Source: Bacteroidales bacterium UBA2030
GTDB lineage: Bacteria > Bacteroidota > Bacteroidia > Bacteroidales > TTA-H9
DNA length: 9,953 nucleotides
Assembly: GCA_002332755.1 (NCBI GenBank)
Contig: DDBO01000061.1
Location: 1-9,953, forward strand
Reading direction: 5' to 3'
In this document: in pieces, positions 5,419 to 9,953 of the stretch
How positions within the stretch are numbered: position 1 is the stretch's first letter
Layout of the letters: each line of letters opens with the position of its first letter
Notes under the pieces: model-generated
What the model was told of the DNA's origin: nothing
The model's database searches: none
What the model saw: the letters and a program-made list of their open reading frames with translations, nothing else
Position numbers and translations under genes: made by a program

Positions 5419-7671
5419 ATGCGTACTATCAATAAACCTAATTTTGTTTTATTTCTATTTATCTTTATTTCAGTTTTTTACAAATCTCTGGCTCAAAATG
5501 GAGTTGCTGCAATAGAGGGGAAAGTATGGGCGTATAACGAAAAAGGAATAAAGGTACCCCTTCCATATGCCAGTGTTTACTGGGCAGAAACTACTAATGG
5601 AACCACTACTGATGTCAATGGCAATTTTACGATTCATCGGATACCCGGCGTAACGTTGCTGGTGGCTTCCTACATTGGATACAGGAGTGATACGATAGAG
5701 GTGACCCACCCGGATGAACCCATTGAATTTACGCTTTCGATGTCCTCCGAGACTCTGAAAGGTGTGGAGGTGAAAAGCAGACAGGACAACTCATTTGTTT
5801 CTAAGCTGACCACCATCAAAACAGAGCATATAACCACGGAAGGATTAAAACAACTGGCATGCTGCAATCTTTCCGAAAGTTTTGAAAACAGTATAACGGT
5901 AGATGTAGGCTATACAGATGCGGTTACGGGTGCCAAACAAATACAAATGCTTGGACTGGCAGGAGTATACAGCCAGCTGATGCTTGAGAATATGCCATTT
6001 TTACGTTCTATTGCGGCTCCGTACGGTTTGAATTATGTGCCCGGGCCCTGGATGCAATCCATTCAGGTAAGTAAAGGAACTGCCTCGGTGGTAAATGGTT
6101 TTGAATCGGTTACCGGGCAGATAAATTTAGAATACTTGAAGCCGGAACATTGGGAAAATAGGGCTTACGTTAACCTTTTTGGGAGTACCGAAGGCAGGGG
6201 AGAATTGAATTTTATGGGACGTATGCCCGTCGGCAACAACCTTTCCACCTTGCTAATGGCACATGCTTCTATGCAACAGAGTGAAATGGACCACGATAAA
6301 GACGGGTTTATGGATTTACCCCGTACTCGCCAAATTAACCTTTTAAATCGTTGGACGTATGAATATGGAGATCTGGGGCACAGCCAGCTAAGCGTGAATT
6401 TTGTATCGGAAGACCGTTGGGGTGGCTCGTTAGGCGCTTACAATATGCCCTCTTGGCGTCAGCAAGGGCTTTATGCTTCTGATATAAAGAATCAAAGATT
6501 TCAGGCTTTTCTCAAGTCGGGATTCAGGCTCGATGATCATGGTCACAACAGTGTGGGACTGCAACTATCAGGCACTGTCCATGACCTGGATGCTTTTTTT
6601 GGTGATCGGTATTATTCGGCATCCGATCGTGAATTATATGCCAATTTGATTTTTCAGCTTGAACCGGGACATTCCGAACACCATAAAATCAGTGCCGGAG
6701 CCAGTTTTCAGCTGGAAAAACTTACCGAGTACTTTTACGAAGACAGTTTGATAAGAAACCATCAAACCCCTGGTGTGTTTGCCGAATATACATTTACCCC
6801 TGTCGAGTCATTTACAATAATGGCGGGCCTGCGTGCCGATAATAACAGTGTTTTCGGGACATTTGTGACGCCGCGCTTTCATCTTCGTTGGCAGCTCACC
6901 CCGAGCATAGTGCTCAGGGGATCTGCCGGTAAGGGTTATCGCACGCCTGCTATGCTCACCGATAATTTGGGCTTCCTTTCCAGTTCACGCCAAATCATCA
7001 TTGAAGGCGAGCCTGGTCTTGAAAAAGCCTGGAACTACGGGATGAATCTAACGAAAACATGGGAATGGAGCGACAGTAGAAAAGTGGATCTCACTATCGA
7101 CATTTACCGAACCACCTTTGATCAGCAATGGGTAGCCGATGCCGATGTATCTGCCCGTAAGGTTTTGCTATACAACCTCGAAGGCCATTCAAGAAGTAAT
7201 AGTTTTCAGGCCGAGGTGAGGGTTGAGCCGGCCAAAGGTTTTTCACTTTTAGGAGCCTTTCGCTTTAATGATGTTAAAATGTTGCTAAACAATGAACTTA
7301 GAGAACGCCCATTTGTTAATCGTTACAAAGCCTTGCTTAATCTTTCCCGAAAAACCCGATTTGATAAATGGCAATTCGATGTTACCCTGCTTTGGAATGG
7401 AGATGCGCGCATACCCTATACAGCCGACAATCCGACGGAATTTCGTTTAGAGGAACGTTCGCCTTCCTACATTGTAGCACATGCTCAAATTACACGTAGG
7501 TTCAAGCACTTAGAGATCTATGCCGGTAGTGAAAATCTTGGCAACTACCGTCAACATCACCCGGTGCTTGCCGCGAATGATCCTTACGGGCCTTTCTTTG
7601 ATGCCTCGATGATCTGGGGGCCTCTTTCCGGAAGAATGATTTATGCAGGTTTACGTTGGACACTCCTCTAA
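5419..7671 (+). CDS. TonB-dependent outer-membrane receptor, probably for metal (copper-type) uptake
   Basis: An outer-membrane active transporter that imports a ligand using TonB/ExbBD energy; 750 residues. A signal peptide ends at about residue 25 (SLA before QNG). A carboxypeptidase-regulatory-like beta-sandwich follows (about 30-107), ending in a TonB-box-like LKGVEVKSR (113-121). The plug domain spans about 125-240, with LACCNLSESFE (146-156), TGAKQIQMLGL (170-180), APYGLNYVPGPWM (200-212) and the conserved GFESVTGQINLEY (227-239). A 22-strand barrel makes up the remainder, with GKGYRTPAML in the middle and GRMIYAGLRWTL at the C-terminus. C148 and C149 are the only cysteines. A Met/His/Asp cluster lies at 280-298. 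The length is normal for the family. Its position between a Cys/His-rich secreted protein and two HMA proteins points to metal, copper being my best guess, rather than iron-siderophore or a SusC glycan system, since no SusD partner is present. The receptor class is certain; the substrate is inferred. Confidence 0.92.
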   Translation: MRTINKPNFVLFLFIFISVFYKSLAQNGVAAIEGKVWAYNEKGIKVPLPYASVYWAETTNGTTTDVNGNFTIHRIPGVTLLVASYIGYRSDTIEVTHPDEPIEFTLSMSSETLKGVEVKSRQDNSFVSKLTTIKTEHITTEGLKQLACCNLSESFENSITVDVGYTDAVTGAKQIQMLGLAGVYSQLMLENMPFLRSIAAPYGLNYVPGPWMQSIQVSKGTASVVNGFESVTGQINLEYLKPEHWENRAYVNLFGSTEGRGELNFMGRMPVGNNLSTLLMAHASMQQSEMDHDKDGFMDLPRTRQINLLNRWTYEYGDLGHSQLSVNFVSEDRWGGSLGAYNMPSWRQQGLYASDIKNQRFQAFLKSGFRLDDHGHNSVGLQLSGTVHDLDAFFGDRYYSASDRELYANLIFQLEPGHSEHHKISAGASFQLEKLTEYFYEDSLIRNHQTPGVFAEYTFTPVESFTIMAGLRADNNSVFGTFVTPRFHLRWQLTPSIVLRGSAGKGYRTPAMLTDNLGFLSSSRQIIIEGEPGLEKAWNYGMNLTKTWEWSDSRKVDLTIDIYRTTFDQQWVADADVSARKVLLYNLEGHSRSNSFQAEVRVEPAKGFSLLGAFRFNDVKMLLNNELRERPFVNRYKALLNLSRKTRFDKWQFDVTLLWNGDARIPYTADNPTEFRLEERSPSYIVAHAQITRRFKHLEIYAGSENLGNYRQHHPVLAANDPYGPFFDASMIWGPLSGRMIYAGLRWTLL

Positions 7672-7690
7672 ATTTAATTCAACCTTAACT

Positions 7691-7933
7691 ATGAATCAAT
7701 TTGCTCAGTTTATTCTTGATGACTCAACCTGCAGGCGTTGTGCCCAAATTATTAAAGATCAATTTACGAGGATTCCCGGGGTACAGGGCATTGAAATAGA
7801 TTTTTCAAAAGGATTAATTATTATTGAATATCAATCTGATTTAATCCAGCATAGTCGTTTTGAAGAAACTTTTCAAAAATTGGGTTATTCCTGTAATGAT
7901 GGATATGTCAGCAAGCAAAATTCTTGTTGTTAA
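7691..7933 (+). CDS. Small cytosolic HMA-domain (heavy-metal-associated) protein
   Basis: An 80-residue ferredoxin-like HMA protein (beta-alpha-beta-beta-alpha-beta), predicted to be a soluble metallochaperone. The first strand FAQFILDD (4-11) leads to TCRRC (C14, C17), the CxxC metal site. It lacks the Met that usually stands two residues before the first Cys (DST instead of GMT). IPGVQGIEIDFSKGLIIIEY (28-47) forms the hairpin strands and RFEETFQKLGYSC the last helix, with C68. The chain ends in CC (79-80). No signal peptide is present, so it should stay in the cytoplasm. ATG 7691 is chosen because it places the first beta strand at the N-terminus; upstream in-frame codons overlap the receptor gene. 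It lies 19 bp after the receptor stop and 14 bp before the next HMA gene, so co-transcription is very likely. Which metal it binds cannot be read from the sequence; Cu(I) is usual for the family, and Hg or Zn are alternatives. Confidence 0.85.
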   Translation: MNQFAQFILDDSTCRRCAQIIKDQFTRIPGVQGIEIDFSKGLIIIEYQSDLIQHSRFEETFQKLGYSCNDGYVSKQNSCC

Positions 7934-7947
7934 TTAAAATATTAATT

Positions 7948-8298
7948 ATGAAAAAGTTAGCATTTTATACATGGATGGCATCGACGGCCATATTGATACT
8001 CTCAGTCGGTAAGGTATTCGGAGCCAATCCTGATACTGTTTGGATACGTACCTCTGCACAATGTGAAATGTGTAAGGAAGCCATTGAGAAAGCTCTTGCC
8101 TATGAGAAGGGAGTCATTAGTTCTGACCTTGACCTTAAGACCAAAAAGGTCAAGGTAGTTTACAATTCTGCTAAGACTTCTCCTGAAAAAATAAGGAAAG
8201 CCATCAGCGGGAGCGGTTACGATGCCGATGAGGTGGCTGCAGATCCAAAGGCTTACAAACGCTTGCCCAGTTGTTGTAAAAAGCCTCAAGACAGATAA
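7948..8298 (+). CDS. Exported HMA-domain protein, periplasmic metal-binding
   Basis: A 116-residue protein with a clear signal peptide (KK at 2-3, hydrophobic core about 5-20, cleavage near VFG|AN after residue 25) and one HMA domain. The first strand DTVWIRTSA leads to the CEMC metal site (C39, C42). The helix CKEAIEKALAYEKGV, strands VISSDLDLKTKKVKVVYN and the helix SPEKIRKAISGSGYDADEV follow, the normal HMA order. A short tail adds CC (109-110). In layout it resembles MerP-type periplasmic binders, but no merT or merA lies nearby. ATG 7948 is chosen over the in-frame TTG at 7924 because it begins directly with the signal peptide and does not overlap the preceding gene. It is the last gene before a strong terminator. 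I infer that it receives metal from the receptor or passes it inward, opposite the cytosolic HMA partner. Confidence 0.88.
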   Translation: MKKLAFYTWMASTAILILSVGKVFGANPDTVWIRTSAQCEMCKEAIEKALAYEKGVISSDLDLKTKKVKVVYNSAKTSPEKIRKAISGSGYDADEVAADPKAYKRLPSCCKKPQDR

Positions 8299-8322
8299 CT
8301 TATTTATAAGCCTATGAAAAGA

Positions 8323-8363
8323 AAAATCCGGCGCACAAAGGGATGGGCCGGATTTTCTTTTTT
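8323..8363. terminator. Bidirectional Rho-independent terminator
   Basis: A perfect 10-base stem, AAAATCCGGC (8323-8332) with GCCGGATTTT (8347-8356), encloses a 14-base loop. It is followed on the plus strand by CTTTTTT (8357-8363). On the minus strand the A-rich left flank (8317-8326) becomes a T-run. It lies 24 bases after the exported HMA gene and 15 bases beyond the gldJ stop, so it can end both convergent transcripts. Confidence 0.88.
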
Positions 8364-8378
8364 GTGAATTAATTGTGC

Positions 8379-9953
8379 TTAATATTCAATATTTTCTGAG
8401 GTTGAGCCCACACGATCCATTGCGCAGCGGAAGCCGATATAGTCGGTGCTGAGTCTTTCATCAAGGAATCGGCGCACGCTGGGTGAGAGGAAATAAGCCC
8501 CATCTTTCCACGAGCCTCCTTTGTAAACTCTCGACCGGTCGGTAATAAGTGAAGTTGCACCTTCGCCAAACTTATTATTGGCGGGATCCCAGATGCCATT
8601 ATTGTACATGAGTGTAGTGGATTGTTGATTTTCGCCCACCATTTTCCATTTTTCTCTGACATCTTCAGAACTGGCAGCGCCTAAAGAAGCCCAGTCACCG
8701 TCAAGGTAGTTGCGGTTGTCGGCCGTACGGTAATTGCGGCGGAAGGGCAAGGTGGGATCTACCTGGGCATCAACATTTTTGCGTTTGAAGCGTCCGAAAT
8801 TTTCGTTGAATTCTCCTTCAGGAGTTTTTAAGTCGCGGTCAATTTGGAACTGGCCCTGACCGGCAAGGTCGGGAGCCTTAAATACATTTCCGCGGAAAGG
8901 ATTCAAGTCGGAGGCATCTTCGAAGGTTGAAGGCCTGTATACATCGAGTACCCATTCTGCAACATTACCAGCCATGTTGTAAAGCCCAAAATCGTTGGGG
9001 TAGTAAGATATAACAGGGGCGGGAATGTCTGCTCCATCGTTGAGGAAACCTGCCACGCCCATATAGTCGCCGCGGCCACGCTTAAAATTGGCAGCAAAAC
9101 GTCCCCAGTCGCGATCTTTAGGAGAATTTATACGGGTGAAGTTACCGTTCCATGGGTAAATACGGCGTTCACGTATATTCTCGAATTCTGTATTGCCAAT
9201 CAGGCCATAAGCTGCGTATTCCCATTCAGCTTCGGTTGGGAGGCGATAGTTGGGCAACACAATTCCGTCTTCCATACGTACCCGACGTTTTTTATCTTTA
9301 GCCTTACTGCTAAGGTCGGGCAATCCAAGGGTGTCAACTTCGCCCCGGCGGTTGCGCATCGTGTCGCCTTTGGTATAATATCCACCTAAATAGGCTTCGG
9401 TGGTGAAAAAGTCGTTTACATCATAGTCGGTATCCAGACGATATACACCTGCCTGATATAAAAGCATTTCGTTAACACGGTCCGTACGCCAACGGCAATA
9501 TTCATTGGCCTGCAACCAATTGACGCCTACTACCGGATAATCGCGATAGGCCGGATGACGCAGGTAGAGGTTAACCATAGGTTCGTTGTAAGCCAAGCGG
9601 TCGCGCCAAACAAGGGTATCGGGCAGTTGTTTCACATAATATTCTTGGTAGTCGAGGCGATTGGTTCGATAAAACACTTTTTTGATCCAGTAAAGGAATT
9701 CAAGGTAATGGAGATTGCTTACCTCGGTTTGATCCATATAGAATGAACGTACGGTAACCCTTCGGGGGGTATTATCCCATTCGCCCAGGACATTATCCTG
9801 GGTGGCTCCCATAACAAAGGTTCCCCCTTCAATGAAAACCAGACCAGGGCCGTTGTTCTGTCCGGCGAAATCAATTTTCTCGAATCCTCCTTGTTCAGGG
9901 TCGTTGTAATTCCATCCGGTAGCTTCCGATTTTTCTTTATTTTTTCGGAAAAG
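8379..9953 (-). CDS. gldJ: Gliding motility / T9SS lipoprotein GldJ, N-terminus cut off by window edge
   Basis: GldJ is an outer-membrane-associated lipoprotein needed for gliding and for stability of the type IX secretion machinery in Flavobacterium. The frame is open from 9953 to the stop at 8379, with 524 codons visible. The signal peptide and lipobox lie outside the window. The visible part starts with a basic stretch and EATGWNYNDP, then GPGLVFIEGGTFVMG, where the FGE-sulfatase (SUMF1-like) fold begins. Later landmarks are TPRRVTVRSFYMDQTEVSN, YPVVGVNWLQANEYCRWRTD, YRLPTEAEWEYAAYG, YNMAGNVAEWVLDVY and the end RVYKGGSWKDGAYFL to IGFRCAMDR. The two active-site cysteines of true FGE are absent here (KDGA and LSPS at their place), so no enzyme activity is expected. 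The ATG at 9812 lies inside the conserved domain and is not the true start. GldK is the closest alternative, but the GWNYNDP and GPGLV segments and the long DTLVWRDRLAYNEP region fit GldJ better. Confidence 0.88.
   Translation of the reverse strand, partial: LFRKNKEKSEATGWNYNDPEQGGFEKIDFAGQNNGPGLVFIEGGTFVMGATQDNVLGEWDNTPRRVTVRSFYMDQTEVSNLHYLEFLYWIKKVFYRTNRLDYQEYYVKQLPDTLVWRDRLAYNEPMVNLYLRHPAYRDYPVVGVNWLQANEYCRWRTDRVNEMLLYQAGVYRLDTDYDVNDFFTTEAYLGGYYTKGDTMRNRRGEVDTLGLPDLSSKAKDKKRRVRMEDGIVLPNYRLPTEAEWEYAAYGLIGNTEFENIRERRIYPWNGNFTRINSPKDRDWGRFAANFKRGRGDYMGVAGFLNDGADIPAPVISYYPNDFGLYNMAGNVAEWVLDVYRPSTFEDASDLNPFRGNVFKAPDLAGQGQFQIDRDLKTPEGEFNENFGRFKRKNVDAQVDPTLPFRRNYRTADNRNYLDGDWASLGAASSEDVREKWKMVGENQQSTTLMYNNGIWDPANNKFGEGATSLITDRSRVYKGGSWKDGAYFLSPSVRRFLDERLSTDYIGFRCAMDRVGSTSENIEY

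Noticed and set aside
5419..7671. A SusC-type glycan uptake receptor
   Set aside because: No SusD partner follows, the length is 750 rather than about 1000 residues, and the neighbours are metal-binding proteins.
8002..8289. Minus-strand frame of 95 codons
   Set aside because: It is the reverse complement of the exported HMA gene, which has a clear signal peptide and domain.
7691..8298. A mercury resistance (mer) operon
   Set aside because: The exported HMA protein resembles MerP in layout, but there is no MerT, MerA or MerR, and the TonB receptor does not belong to mer loci.
8369..8662. Minus-strand frame of 97 codons near the gldJ end
   Set aside because: It is out of frame with, and fully overlapped by, the FGE-like C-terminus of gldJ.
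8379..9953. An active formylglycine-generating enzyme
   Set aside because: The catalytic cysteine pair is missing and the sequence matches the gliding lipoprotein branch of the fold.

Overview
The window looks like a chromosomal segment of a Bacteroidota bacterium, probably one that makes gliding or type IX secretion machinery. The evidence is the lipoprotein genes gldH and gldJ, a RicT/PSP1 protein of the long cysteine-rich Bacteroidota form, a DNA polymerase III delta' subunit with the group's degenerate P-loop, and promoter-like TAnnTTTG -7 elements. Shine-Dalgarno signals are mostly weak. Nothing identifies the genus. I see no RNA gene, insertion sequence, phage gene or CRISPR array.

Layout. 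Positions 1-4726 hold a minus-strand housekeeping and envelope cluster, transcribed right to left: holB (4726-3515), ricT (3367-2258), gldH (2265-1750) and a class A penicillin-binding protein (1721 to beyond position 1, lacking its C-terminus). ricT and gldH overlap by 8 bp, and gldH and the PBP gene are 28 bp apart, so these three are probably one transcription unit. A 147-bp gap separates holB from ricT and may carry a promoter. A divergent 107-bp region (4727-4833) has a -7 element on each strand.

Positions 4834-8298 hold a compact plus-strand set of four genes that look like a metal acquisition or handling operon. They encode an exported Cys/His-rich HYC_CC_PP-like protein, a TonB-dependent outer-membrane receptor, a cytosolic HMA (heavy-metal-associated) domain protein and an exported HMA protein. 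After the first gene, the spacings are 105, 19 and 14 bp. Copper is my preferred cargo, by inference only. Every product has at least one adjacent Cys-Cys pair, and in the 750-residue receptor that pair is the only cysteine. The pattern suggests metal hand-over from outer membrane to periplasm to cytoplasm. This is the part of the window most worth following up.

A strong hairpin at 8323-8363, with T-runs on both strands, ends this operon and also faces the convergent gldJ gene (minus strand, 8379 to beyond 9953, lacking its N-terminus). GldJ has a formylglycine-generating-enzyme (FGE) fold without the catalytic cysteines, as expected for a structural gliding/T9SS lipoprotein.
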